From: BOKV01 sp041739225 | Lineage (GTDB): Bacteria; Pseudomonadota; Alphaproteobacteria; Rhizobiales; Rhizobiaceae | Length of the DNA: 64,000 nt | Reading direction: 5' to 3' | Assembly: GCA_041739225.1 (NCBI GenBank) | Contig: JBGSOG010000006.1 | Location: 58,993-122,992, forward strand | In this document: positions 1 through 8,228 of the stretch, one piece after another | Layout: every line of letters starts with the position of its first letter | Numbering within the stretch: the stretch's first letter is position 1 | The notes under the pieces: generated by a model | Database searches by the model: none | What the model saw: the letters and a program-made list of their open reading frames with translations, nothing else | Told to the model about the DNA's origin: nothing | Position numbers and translations under genes: made by a program

Positions 1-2
1 TG

Positions 3-557
3 TCAGCATGCACTGCTGTCGGCGAACGAACCCAGTTGAGTGTTGCGTATTATTCGATCAGCGGCGACAATTTCGATGAGCTTGACCAGCAAATTGCGCT
101 TCACGGGCCGACAATCAAGGGGATCGGGCGCGCCTTGGCGGCAACCAATGTGCGTATGGCACCGGACTTTCGCTTTGAACAGACCGGAAATGCTTGCAGG
201 GTAGCCGTCGCAAGGATCAGCGTGAAGGCGCATGTCGTGCTTCCAAGGCTCGCCAGCCAGCAAAGCCTGCGGGCCGAACTGGCCAAAGCATGGGGAAATC
301 TTGAGCGCTATGCTGTTCTACACGAATGGGTCCATGTGGCCATCGCCGACAGCCATGCAATAAAAGCCGAGAAAGTCATCATGGCATTGCCGGCCGAGGA
401 AAACTGCAATTCCCTGCGTGAAAAGGCAGTGGCACAGTTTCGTGTCCTCATGGCAGAGCATGAACGTGACCAGCTTGAATTTGACCTTGAAGAGCGCGGC
501 CGGATAGCTGCACTGGTGCAAAAGTCCCGGCTGGAAAGTCAATTACCGTCCAAATAG
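3..557 (+). CDS. DUF922-type putative secreted zinc protease (5' partial)
   Basis: The frame is open from the first bases of the window, so the start and any signal peptide probably lie upstream; a TTG at 36 is only a fallback start. About 184 residues are visible. The motif HEWVH (nt 324-338) is an HExxH zinc-binding signature, and the surrounding pattern (YYSISGDNFDELDQQIALHGP near the N-terminus, then a region between beta strands and the HExxH helix) fits the DUF922 family of predicted secreted zinc-dependent proteases in alphaproteobacteria. The C-terminal third is charged and probably helical. The physiological substrate is unknown. The next gene is on the opposite strand and ends 8 bp away, so the two genes converge and this gene is not in an operon with it. 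The family assignment is from motif recognition only. Confidence 0.72.
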   Translation, partial: SACTAVGERTQLSVAYYSISGDNFDELDQQIALHGPTIKGIGRALAATNVRMAPDFRFEQTGNACRVAVARISVKAHVVLPRLASQQSLRAELAKAWGNLERYAVLHEWVHVAIADSHAIKAEKVIMALPAEENCNSLREKAVAQFRVLMAEHERDQLEFDLEERGRIAALVQKSRLESQLPSK

Positions 558-565
558 CGTGGATT

Positions 566-886
566 TCAGGCCTGGCGCTTGGGGATGTGAACGACAAGGC
601 CGTCCAGCTTGTCCGAAACCTTCAACTGGCAGGAAAGGCGTGAATTGGGTTTTCCTTCCCAGGCAAAGTCCAGCATGTCCTCTTCCATGATGTCCGGACT
701 TCCGGTTGCCGCAATCCACGCTTCGTCCACATAGACGTGGCAGGTTGCACAGGCGCATGCGCCGCCACATTCGGCCTCAATTCCCGGAACCGAGTTTTTT
801 ACGGCATTTTCCATCACGGTTGTGCCGTTGGGTGCTTCGACAACACGCGAAACACCATCGTGGGATACGTATGTGATTTTGGCCAA
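566..886 (-). CDS. [2Fe-2S] ferredoxin, adrenodoxin/FdxB type
   Basis: A 106-residue electron-transfer protein of the vertebrate-adrenodoxin/putidaredoxin class. The four cluster ligands are visible as C-x5-C-x2-C (motif ECGGACACATCHVYV, cysteines at about 40, 46 and 49) and a fourth cysteine near 86 in RLSCQ. The C-terminal HIPKRQA resembles the conserved tail of alphaproteobacterial FdxB-like ferredoxins. I chose the TTG at 886 because it gives the usual family length and an N-terminus of the form AKITYVSHDG; an earlier TTG at 910 would add 8 residues. Such ferredoxins serve Fe-S cluster assembly or cytochrome P450 systems; no partner gene is adjacent, so the specific role is open. It is monocistronic in appearance. 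Confidence 0.9.
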   Translation of the reverse strand: MAKITYVSHDGVSRVVEAPNGTTVMENAVKNSVPGIEAECGGACACATCHVYVDEAWIAATGSPDIMEEDMLDFAWEGKPNSRLSCQLKVSDKLDGLVVHIPKRQA

Positions 887-997
887 GGTGCTTATTTCCG
901 GAAAATTCAAGGGAAGACTGTCGTGGGTTTACCGCACCATCGCGCACTGTCAAGCAGTCACGACAAAGCCGGTTATCCCACGCCGCAGAATTGCGGT

Positions 998-1351
998 TCA
1001 AATCAGGGTCTGGATGAATGCAAGGACCCTGTTGATTTCGGCTTCCAAATCTTTTTTGCCCTTGAAACCAGGCAATTCTGCCAGTCCGGCAATTTCAGCA
1101 AGTGCAAAGGCTCCCACTGCCATTGAAGACCCCTTCAATGTGTGGGCGGCATGTCTGCGTCCGCTCTGGTCTGCAGCTCGATTGTATGCGTCAAGGCAAA
1201 GAGGCGCCTGAGCAGAAAAAAGCCGCAGCAATTCAGCTTCAAGATCGTGGTCGCCCAGCGTCTGGACGGAAAGATGAACCAAATCGACGGGCATGGGATG
1301 ATCGTACAAAACACCCGCCGAAGCCCTGTCGGCCTTCAATCTCATTGCCAT
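998..1351 (-). CDS. Single-domain Hpt (histidine phosphotransfer) protein
   Basis: A 117-residue protein made almost entirely of one Hpt four-helix domain. The phospho-accepting histidine is in HTLKGSS (about residue 70), the canonical Hpt motif, preceded by a helix rich in Leu/Ala and followed by an amphipathic helix. Such proteins relay phosphate between a hybrid sensor kinase and a response regulator in the cytoplasm. No kinase or regulator gene is adjacent, so its partners are encoded elsewhere. The ATG at 1351 follows a GGGGA element about 9 nt upstream; a GTG at 1354 immediately precedes it. It is not similar in length to the dimeric ChpT phosphotransferase, so a CtrA-pathway role should not be assumed. 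Confidence 0.85.
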   Translation of the reverse strand: MAMRLKADRASAGVLYDHPMPVDLVHLSVQTLGDHDLEAELLRLFSAQAPLCLDAYNRAADQSGRRHAAHTLKGSSMAVGAFALAEIAGLAELPGFKGKKDLEAEINRVLAFIQTLI

Positions 1352-1809
1352 CACAATTTTTCCCCGTCTGAGTGAGCGAGCTTATCGGGTTTCGTCCAAG
1401 AAACAGTTAATCCCCGACCGGCAAAGACCGTGCTGGCTGAGTCCTGGTCAGGTGTTTGTTTTTCTCAAGATCGCCCCGAGTGCACTGTTTTCGTTAACCT
1501 TGTCTTTACTTTTCCATGGGCGCGGCAGCGGAATTGTTGTCGCAGGAGGCCAACTGTGTCATTACGATATGATGGCTACAGGTGTCCCCGGCCCGGACAA
1601 ACGGCTTGTCAACCCTTGGGGGCAGCTGAAACGTGTCGGGACATTTTCATGTGCATGCGAGCAGGTCCCAACCGGCGGAGGGGCGCGCCCGCTGTATTGA
1701 TTGCTTGTTGATCGTGGCAGCCATTGGATCGCCACCTTGTTTTGCAAGATAGCCGATAGAGTATCTGGCTGCGCGTTTGGGCAACCGGATTGAGTACGGG
1801 GAAGTGAAA
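1352..1809. other. Intergenic region between divergent genes, no gene seen
   Basis: A 458-nt stretch between the Hpt gene (minus) and the coiled-coil gene (plus). It must hold both promoters. I see short open frames without convincing starts or composition. A small inverted repeat (TGTCC at 1583-1587 and GGACA at 1595-1599, 7-nt spacer) is present. There is no tRNA-like or terminator-like structure and no recognisable SRP, 6S or RNase P signature. Confidence 0.5.
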
Positions 1810-4800
1810 ATGGCATCAGAGCCGAAAAAAGATACAACGACCGAAGCTGCCATGCAGGCTGTGGAGGATGCCCTCTCCCTTGATGATCTTCAAATATCGC
1901 TTGATGACGATAGCGAAGCGCCCATCGAGCCTTCAAAGCAGGAAGTTGATTTTGATCCGGACTTCGCCGAGCTGGAATCGAAGCTCGCGGAAGCAGCAAA
2001 CGGCCTGCGCCAGGAGCGCAACTCCACGACTGTGAATGCGGCAGATATCGGATTCCCGGAACTTGCCGACGCGGTGGGAAACATGGATCGCGCAGCTTCG
2101 GCTGGTATGCGTGCCAAGGCGGACGGCATCGCGCCAGAGACAGCGAGAACCGAACGCTATTCACGTTCCAAAGTCAAAAGCCGAAGGGAAGAAGTTTTTG
2201 ATGAAGCCACGCCAATTCCTGCCAACAGGAACAAGCGTGATGACATTGCCGATATCGTTCATGCGATGGAACGGCAAAATCCGGCAACAACCCACTGGAT
2301 AGCCGCAGTATTGTCGATCGCGTGGCTTGGTCTGTGCGCAGGGCTCTATTTCGTCGGCACGTCCGAGGGCACGTTGCAGATCTCTTCACTGGGCACCTGG
2401 GGATATGCGGGCCTGACTGCTGTCGCCGTGGTGCCGGTCCTGTTGTTCTGGGCATTTTCCGTCATGGTTCGCCGCGCACAGGAAATGCGCGTTGCAGCTC
2501 GCGCCATGACAGAAGCGGCAATCAGGCTGTTGCAGCCCGAAGAAGTGGCAACTGATTCAATTGTAACCATTGGCCGTGCAGTGCGACGGGAAGTAGCTTC
2601 CATCGGTGACGGAATTGAACGTGCATTGGGACGGGCATCGGAGCTGGAATCCCTTGTCCAGTCGGAAGTGCGCAACCTTGAGCGGTCCTACAGTGATTCT
2701 GAGATCCGCTTGCGCGGTCTGGTTCAGGAGCTGTCAGGCGAGCGCATCGGGATCATCAACCACGCTGAAAAACTGCGGGAATCGCTGTCATTTACCCATA
2801 CCGGGTTAACCGAGGAACTCGATCAGGTCGCCGGACGTATCCAGTACTCGATTGATGAGGGCACGATTCGCATGAGCGAGGCCCTGCGGGCCCGCCATGA
2901 AACCATTCACGCTACTTTGGAAGAAGCTGGAACAACTCTTGTATCCCTGCTCTCTTCAAGCGGCGTTGATCTGCAAAATGCCGTGGCACTGGCCACCAAC
3001 CAGGCGCGCGAAGGCCTTTCCGGCAAGGCGCAGGAACTGGGCAAGCAGGTCAACATGATCGGGCAAGCCGTCGCCTCGCTTCTTGATACCCGCACGGCAG
3101 CAATCAAGGAAGCTGGCGAAAACGTTACCCGTGAAATTGAAATGACGCTGGGTGCACGGGCAATGGAATTTTCAAGCCGGCTGGACCAGCTGGACAGCAA
3201 TTTTGGCGCACACAGCGCAACATTGCTGGAGAAGGTCGGTGGTCAGGCAGACAGGTTGTCCGGGCAGCTGGAACGCGTGGACCAGATGATCTCGACACGC
3301 GGTGAAACACTTGTCGAAACCCTTGGCATGCGCACATCGGCGCTCGACAAGGTTTTGGGTGAGCGGACAATTGCCATTGGCGAGGCTATCGGCCAGCGGC
3401 TTGCCGGTTTTGGCCAATCCCTTACCGGGAGGGTGGACCAGGTCGTCGAGACACTTGGCGCACGTCACCAGTCCATGGAAACGCTTGCCGAAAAGATCAA
3501 CGAAGCTCTGGACAGCAGGGCGACCAAGATCGAGGAAACGCTGCGAGGTCGCACCGCAGACCTTGCACGGGTTTTCAATGACGGGGACCAGACTGTTCGC
3601 AGCACCATTGAGCTGGGCCTCACAGGGTCTGCGGAAACGACGCGGCAAATCACCGGGCTGATCGAAGAGCGAAACCTGAAGCTCATCGACGAACTTGACA
3701 AGCGGGCGCATGTCATTGGCGATACATTGCGGGAGCGTACGGCTGAATTGGCGCGTACTTTCTCGGATGGCGACGCTGCCGTACGCAGTACCATCGAGTT
3801 TGGCCTGACTGGCTCTTCTCAGTCTGCCGACCGCATTGCCGGACTGATTGAAGAGCGAAACAGCGCTCTGGTCGGACTTATAGACGAGCGTACTTCGCAA
3901 TTGGCCGCGTCTCTTGATGAGCGTGTTTCAGGGCTGATCGACGGCATAGACAGCCGCACAGCGTTCATCGGCTCGGAACTTGATCGCCAAATTGCGGAAA
4001 TCCATGGTGGCATAGAGCATCGTGCTGCCGGCCTGATTGGCGGGCTGGACAAGCGGACGTCCATCATCGGCTCGGAACTTGACCGACGGATGGCAGACAT
4101 TCACTCAGGTATCGAGCAGCGGGCAGTAAGCTTGCTGGGCGGTATAACCGAGCGGACTGCGGCAATAGCCAGCGAGCTCGAAAGCAGGACAGCAGAAATG
4201 CATTCCGGCATTGATCAGCGAACCGGCGGATTGATCGGTGGCCTAGACCAACGAACTGCATTGATCGCCAACGAACTGGACCGCCAAACGGCGGAAATCC
4301 ATGGCGGCTTCGACCAGCGCGCGACAAACCTGATCCACGGGCTGGATGACCGGGCGTCCCTGATTGGGTCCGAAATGGATCGCCGGATATCTGGAATACA
4401 CAGCGGCATTGATCAACGCGCAGCCAACTTGCTTGGCGGCATGGAAGCGCGGACAACCGGTCTTGCCGGTGTCCTTGATGAAAGAACGGGACGGATCATC
4501 CAGGGCGTTGACGAGAAAGCCGGTGCGTTCATTGAAAGCCTGGACAAGCGCGCACAGATGCTCGTCATGGCGGTGGAAGACAAAAACCGGGCGCTTTCCA
4601 CGGTTTTGAGCGGCCAGACGCAATCGATCAGCGAGGCAATCGACCAAAAGGCAGAGCGAATGAGCCAGATTTTGAGCGAACGCGCGACAGCCATCAACGC
4701 CTCGCTCGGCACGGGATTGCTGGAAACCCAACGCAACATCGAAGAGCGTACCGGCGAACTCAACCGTGTGCTTTCAGAGCGCATGCGCGAATTCAACGAG

Positions 4801-6414
4801 GTTCTGGAAAACCATGCCAAACCGGTTGTTGAAGCGATCACTGCCCGCGGCAATGACGTCACCGTGCGGCTGGGTACCTTGCACCAGACAGTGGCCAGTG
4901 ACCTCAACCAGTTGCTGACTGCGCTATCGAGCACCAGCGATCTGATGCAAAAAATGCTCGATACAGTCGGCTCGCGACTCTCATCCATGCAGGAAACCAT
5001 TACAACGCAGGCGCGCGATCTTACGCAGGCCGTCGACAAGGCAAACCGCGACGTCAACATTTCCGCTCAGGTTTCGACAAGCGCGCAACAGAAGATGGAT
5101 ACTTTGGCTACCGGACTGGTTGCCACGATTTCCGGCATCGCGGAGCGGTTCGAAGAACAGGGACTGATGCTGCAGCACGCAACGCGCCTGATTGATTCAG
5201 CGCAAGGCAACTTCTCCTCCACCCTCGAAGAGAAGCAGGAAATGCTGCACAGTCTTGCCACCGGCCTGGTTGACAGGACCCAGACCATCGAGCGCACCAT
5301 GAATGCGTTTGGTGAAATGATGCGAAAGACGCTGGATGAAACCAGCGAAAAGTCGCGCGGTGTCGGTTCGATCGTCGCCACTGAAATTGGCAGCGCCATC
5401 GACCAGGCCAACATGCGCTTTGCCAAATCGGTCGAAGTCATGCGTCAGGCCGCAGCAGACGTTCAACGCGATCTGGAAGAAACGCGTGAACAGATGCGAC
5501 GCGGCGTCCTTGAACTGCCGGATGAAACGCGCGAAAGCGCCGAAGCCATGCGCCAGGTTGTCTCTGACCAGATCGCTGCCTTGCGTGACCTGTCCAGCAT
5601 CGTGGCCCGTTCCGGCAAGGCAATCGAATTGCCGCCTTCGCAGCGCGTTGCTGCCATAGGCGGCGGTGGAAGCACTTTTGGCCGCACCAACACCCGGATG
5701 GCCGAGCCAGCCGCACCGTCGCTGCCACCGCTTTCGCCAGCACCCCTTCGCCAGGAGGTAACTGATAGTGGCCGCCCTTTTGGCCTTCCGGGAAGCCTTT
5801 CGGGCGCGACGGCTGAGCCGGCGCCCCGCACGGCCGCGCCCGTGCAGGCCCGTCGGGAGGAACCATCTGCCAGACCTGCATCGCCCCTGCCGCAAACAGG
5901 ACGGGAAGCAGAGACAGCAGGCCAAGGCGGCTGGGTAAGTGATCTGCTGCGCCGCGCCTCGCGCGAAGAGGATGAAACGCCGCTGCGACGCGAGCAATCC
6001 AAGGCCAGCCAACCACGCCAGGCTGCGCCTGTGCAAGAGCCGACACTGGCCAATCGTTCACCCCTGCATGTCGTGGAAAGCCTCAACTCACTCTCCATGG
6101 ACATAGCCCGGGCCATTGACCACAATGCTTTCATCGAGCTGTGGGACCGTTACCAGCGGGGCGAGCGCAATGTGTTCACCCGCCGCCTCTACACTTTGCA
6201 GGGTGAACAGACATTTGACGAGATTCGTTCCAAATATGCGCGCGAGCCGGAGTTTCGCGCGGCGGTGAACCGCTACGTCACCGACTTTGAAAAGCTGCTC
6301 GCCGACGTTTCGCGCAATGACCGCGACCAGATGATGACGCAAACCTATCTGACGTCCGATACCGGCAAGGTCTACACGATGCTGGCTCATGCCGCAGGCC
6401 GGTTCGGCGGCTGA
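1810..6414 (+). CDS. Giant membrane-anchored coiled-coil protein with tandem 11/33-residue repeats
   Basis: A 1534-residue protein of a type often automatically annotated 'kinesin-like' or 'apolipoprotein A1/A4/E domain' in Hyphomicrobiales. After an acidic, probably disordered N-terminus (1-150) there are two membrane segments (about 160-180 and 195-220), then roughly 950 residues of amphipathic helix built on 11-residue periodicity (variants of xLDxRTxxIxx), then a Pro/Ala-rich linker (about 1280-1420) and a conserved globular C-terminal helix bundle ending DTGKVYTMLAHAAGRFGG. It has no kinesin motor. I chose the ATG at 1810 because a GGGGA element precedes it; an upstream TTG at 1777 is possible. 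It is probably a cell-envelope scaffold, but this is inferred from architecture only. It is transcribed toward tig and ends at a shared terminator. Confidence 0.85.
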   Translation: MASEPKKDTTTEAAMQAVEDALSLDDLQISLDDDSEAPIEPSKQEVDFDPDFAELESKLAEAANGLRQERNSTTVNAADIGFPELADAVGNMDRAASAGMRAKADGIAPETARTERYSRSKVKSRREEVFDEATPIPANRNKRDDIADIVHAMERQNPATTHWIAAVLSIAWLGLCAGLYFVGTSEGTLQISSLGTWGYAGLTAVAVVPVLLFWAFSVMVRRAQEMRVAARAMTEAAIRLLQPEEVATDSIVTIGRAVRREVASIGDGIERALGRASELESLVQSEVRNLERSYSDSEIRLRGLVQELSGERIGIINHAEKLRESLSFTHTGLTEELDQVAGRIQYSIDEGTIRMSEALRARHETIHATLEEAGTTLVSLLSSSGVDLQNAVALATNQAREGLSGKAQELGKQVNMIGQAVASLLDTRTAAIKEAGENVTREIEMTLGARAMEFSSRLDQLDSNFGAHSATLLEKVGGQADRLSGQLERVDQMISTRGETLVETLGMRTSALDKVLGERTIAIGEAIGQRLAGFGQSLTGRVDQVVETLGARHQSMETLAEKINEALDSRATKIEETLRGRTADLARVFNDGDQTVRSTIELGLTGSAETTRQITGLIEERNLKLIDELDKRAHVIGDTLRERTAELARTFSDGDAAVRSTIEFGLTGSSQSADRIAGLIEERNSALVGLIDERTSQLAASLDERVSGLIDGIDSRTAFIGSELDRQIAEIHGGIEHRAAGLIGGLDKRTSIIGSELDRRMADIHSGIEQRAVSLLGGITERTAAIASELESRTAEMHSGIDQRTGGLIGGLDQRTALIANELDRQTAEIHGGFDQRATNLIHGLDDRASLIGSEMDRRISGIHSGIDQRAANLLGGMEARTTGLAGVLDERTGRIIQGVDEKAGAFIESLDKRAQMLVMAVEDKNRALSTVLSGQTQSISEAIDQKAERMSQILSERATAINASLGTGLLETQRNIEERTGELNRVLSERMREFNEVLENHAKPVVEAITARGNDVTVRLGTLHQTVASDLNQLLTALSSTSDLMQKMLDTVGSRLSSMQETITTQARDLTQAVDKANRDVNISAQVSTSAQQKMDTLATGLVATISGIAERFEEQGLMLQHATRLIDSAQGNFSSTLEEKQEMLHSLATGLVDRTQTIERTMNAFGEMMRKTLDETSEKSRGVGSIVATEIGSAIDQANMRFAKSVEVMRQAAADVQRDLEETREQMRRGVLELPDETRESAEAMRQVVSDQIAALRDLSSIVARSGKAIELPPSQRVAAIGGGGSTFGRTNTRMAEPAAPSLPPLSPAPLRQEVTDSGRPFGLPGSLSGATAEPAPRTAAPVQARREEPSARPASPLPQTGREAETAGQGGWVSDLLRRASREEDETPLRREQSKASQPRQAAPVQEPTLANRSPLHVVESLNSLSMDIARAIDHNAFIELWDRYQRGERNVFTRRLYTLQGEQTFDEIRSKYAREPEFRAAVNRYVTDFEKLLADVSRNDRDQMMTQTYLTSDTGKVYTMLAHAAGRFGG
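3541..3912 (+). repeat. Two tandem 186-bp coding repeats (62 residues each)
   Basis: Within the coiled-coil gene, the segment starting LRGRTADLARVFNDGDQTVR (nt 3541) is repeated with high similarity from nt 3727 (LRERTAELARTFSDGDAAVR). Both include the sequence VRSTIE(L/F)GLTGS followed by GLIEERN. The unit is 62 codons, near a multiple of the 11-residue helix period. Confidence 0.85.
3970..4464 (+). repeat. Five tandem 99-bp coding repeats (33 residues each)
   Basis: Units begin at 3970, 4069, 4168, 4267 and 4366. Each encodes a 33-residue block of three 11-mers, of the form SELDRQxAEI-HxGIDQRAxxL-IGGLDxRTxxI. The reading frame and length are kept across all units, so expansion by unequal exchange with selection for helix periodicity is likely. 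Confidence 0.88.
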
Positions 6415-6444
6415 TTTCGAAACCGAATTCGTTTGGCGGCAACA

Positions 6445-6473
6445 AAAAAACCCGGCGAGAAGCCGGGTTTTTT
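6445..6473. terminator. Bidirectional rho-independent terminator
   Basis: Stem CCCGGC (6451-6456), loop GAGAA, stem GCCGGG (6462-6467), flanked by a run of A on the left and a run of six T on the right. The A/T runs extend the stem and supply a U-tract on both strands. It lies between the convergent coiled-coil gene and tig and can serve both. Confidence 0.92.
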
Positions 6474-6498
6474 CGTGGTTCGATAAAGTTGCAGTCGC

Positions 6499-7845
6499 TT
6501 ATTCTTCGGTCTCGTCGAGTTTCACCAACTCTTCGCCCGACACTGATTTGTCTTTGACCTTTGCCTGTCCGACGATCAGGTCGACCACCTTGTCCTCATA
6601 AATCGGCGCGCGCAAACCGGCCACTGCATCGGGATGCTGACGGAAGTAGTCAAACACCTGCTGTTCCTGACCCGGATAGCGGCGAACCTGATCGTAAACC
6701 GCCTTTTGCAACTCGTCTTCGCTCACCTGAAGCTCGTGCTTCTCGCCAATGCTGGCAAGAACCAGTCCAAGCCGAACCCGCCTTTCGGAAAGCCGCTGGT
6801 ATTCTTCGCGGGCCTTTTCTTCCGTGGTGTCTTCATCGGCAAAAGTCTTGCCAGAACGTTCCAGCTCGAGCGTCACCTGGCTCCAGATGTTTTCAAATTC
6901 CTGCGCAACCATCTTTTGTGGAAGTTCAAAGCTGGTCAGTGCATCCAGCTTGTCGAGGACCTGCCGTTTGACACGCGAGCGGGTAAAGTTGCCATAACGG
7001 CTTTCGATTTGGCCGCGAACGGCATCGCGCAGTTTTTCAGCGCTTTCAACGCCCAACTGGCGTGCCAGTTCATCGTTGATTTCCAGCTTGCCCGGTTTTT
7101 CAACCTTGTGAACCGTCACGGCAAACTCGGCGTTCTTGCCAGCCAGATGCGCGGCCGCATAGTCGGCAGGGAATGTGACCTTGACAGTCTTTTGATCGCC
7201 AGCCTTTGCGCCGGTCAACTGCTCTTCAAATCCGGGAATGAATCGTCCGGATCCGATTACCAATGTTGCGCCGGTGTCCGTTCCGCCTTCAAAGGCGACC
7301 CCGTCAATGCTGCCAGCATAGTCCATCGAAATGCGATCACCAGCGGCGGCCTTGCCCTTCTTTTCCTCGAAGGTACGGGCGCTTTCGGCAATTTGCTCGA
7401 CCTGTTTGTCAACTTCTTCGGCAGTTACTTCCGCCACCGGGCGTTCGATTTCGATGTCACTCAAATCCGGAAGCGAAAATTCGGGAAGCACTTCATAGGC
7501 AATGGTAAACTCGAAATCCTTTTCGCCGCGAAGGATGGCATCTGCTTCCTTCTCGTCTTCGGTCATTGCGATTTCAGGCTTTTGTGCAGCGCGTTCGCCA
7601 CGACCGACAAGGACTTCACCAGTCTGCTTGTTGATCAGGTCATTGACGATCTCGGCCATTGCCTGCTTGCCATAAACCTTCTTGAGATGGACCATCGGCA
7701 CCTTGCCTTGCCGGAAGCCCTTGATCTGCACCCTGCCCTTCAATTCGCCAAGGCGTTCATCGAGGCGTGTCGCCATGTCGGATTTGGCGACGGTTACCTT
7801 GAGTTCGCGCTTCAGGCCGTCGCGTGCCGTTTCTGTTACCTGCAT
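6499..7845 (-). CDS. tig: Trigger factor, ribosome-associated chaperone and prolyl isomerase
   Basis: A 448-residue protein with the full trigger factor layout: N-terminal ribosome-docking domain with the signature GFRQGKVP (residues 43-50), a central FKBP-type PPIase domain (about 160-250, with GDRISMDYAGSIDG and FIPGFEEQL), and a helical C-terminal chaperone domain that ends in an acidic tail. It binds L23 at the ribosomal exit tunnel and shields nascent chains. Length is normal for the family. The ATG at 7845 is preceded by AGGAA. It stands alone between a bidirectional terminator and the tRNA-Leu gene upstream, which is on the same strand. Nothing odd is visible. Confidence 0.97.
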   Translation of the reverse strand: MQVTETARDGLKRELKVTVAKSDMATRLDERLGELKGRVQIKGFRQGKVPMVHLKKVYGKQAMAEIVNDLINKQTGEVLVGRGERAAQKPEIAMTEDEKEADAILRGEKDFEFTIAYEVLPEFSLPDLSDIEIERPVAEVTAEEVDKQVEQIAESARTFEEKKGKAAAGDRISMDYAGSIDGVAFEGGTDTGATLVIGSGRFIPGFEEQLTGAKAGDQKTVKVTFPADYAAAHLAGKNAEFAVTVHKVEKPGKLEINDELARQLGVESAEKLRDAVRGQIESRYGNFTRSRVKRQVLDKLDALTSFELPQKMVAQEFENIWSQVTLELERSGKTFADEDTTEEKAREEYQRLSERRVRLGLVLASIGEKHELQVSEDELQKAVYDQVRRYPGQEQQVFDYFRQHPDAVAGLRAPIYEDKVVDLIVGQAKVKDKSVSGEELVKLDETEE

Positions 7846-7940
7846 GTCAATTCCTGCGTTTGCTGTCCGTCAAATGACCCCGTTCGCTTTGGCCTGCAAT
7901 TTTGCAGAAACATTGCTGCGGAAGCCGGGAAACCTTGGGA

Positions 7941-8025
<85 letters not shown>

Positions 8026-8228
8026 ATGGTGAAGCTCCCCAGAAAATCGGAGTGCGTCACGTTTTCGTCGCGGTCTATAACACCGCCCCTCGGCGCTTCA
8101 AAGGGCAAAAGCCAAAAAACAATACTCAAACTCAAATTGTATCCAGCGTCGCAGCCACTGTACCTGCGGGTCTGCAAACACTATTTGAATGGCTGTGGGG
8201 TACAGGCCGGACGCCGGTGGGAAAAGCA

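Noticed and set aside
1494..1508. CtrA-like motif TTAA-N7-TTTA
   Set aside because: One mismatch to a short AT-rich consensus, not placed at a clear promoter.
3541..4464. Possible CRISPR-like array
   Set aside because: The repeats are in frame, imperfect and 99 or 186 bp long with no spacers; they are coding repeats.
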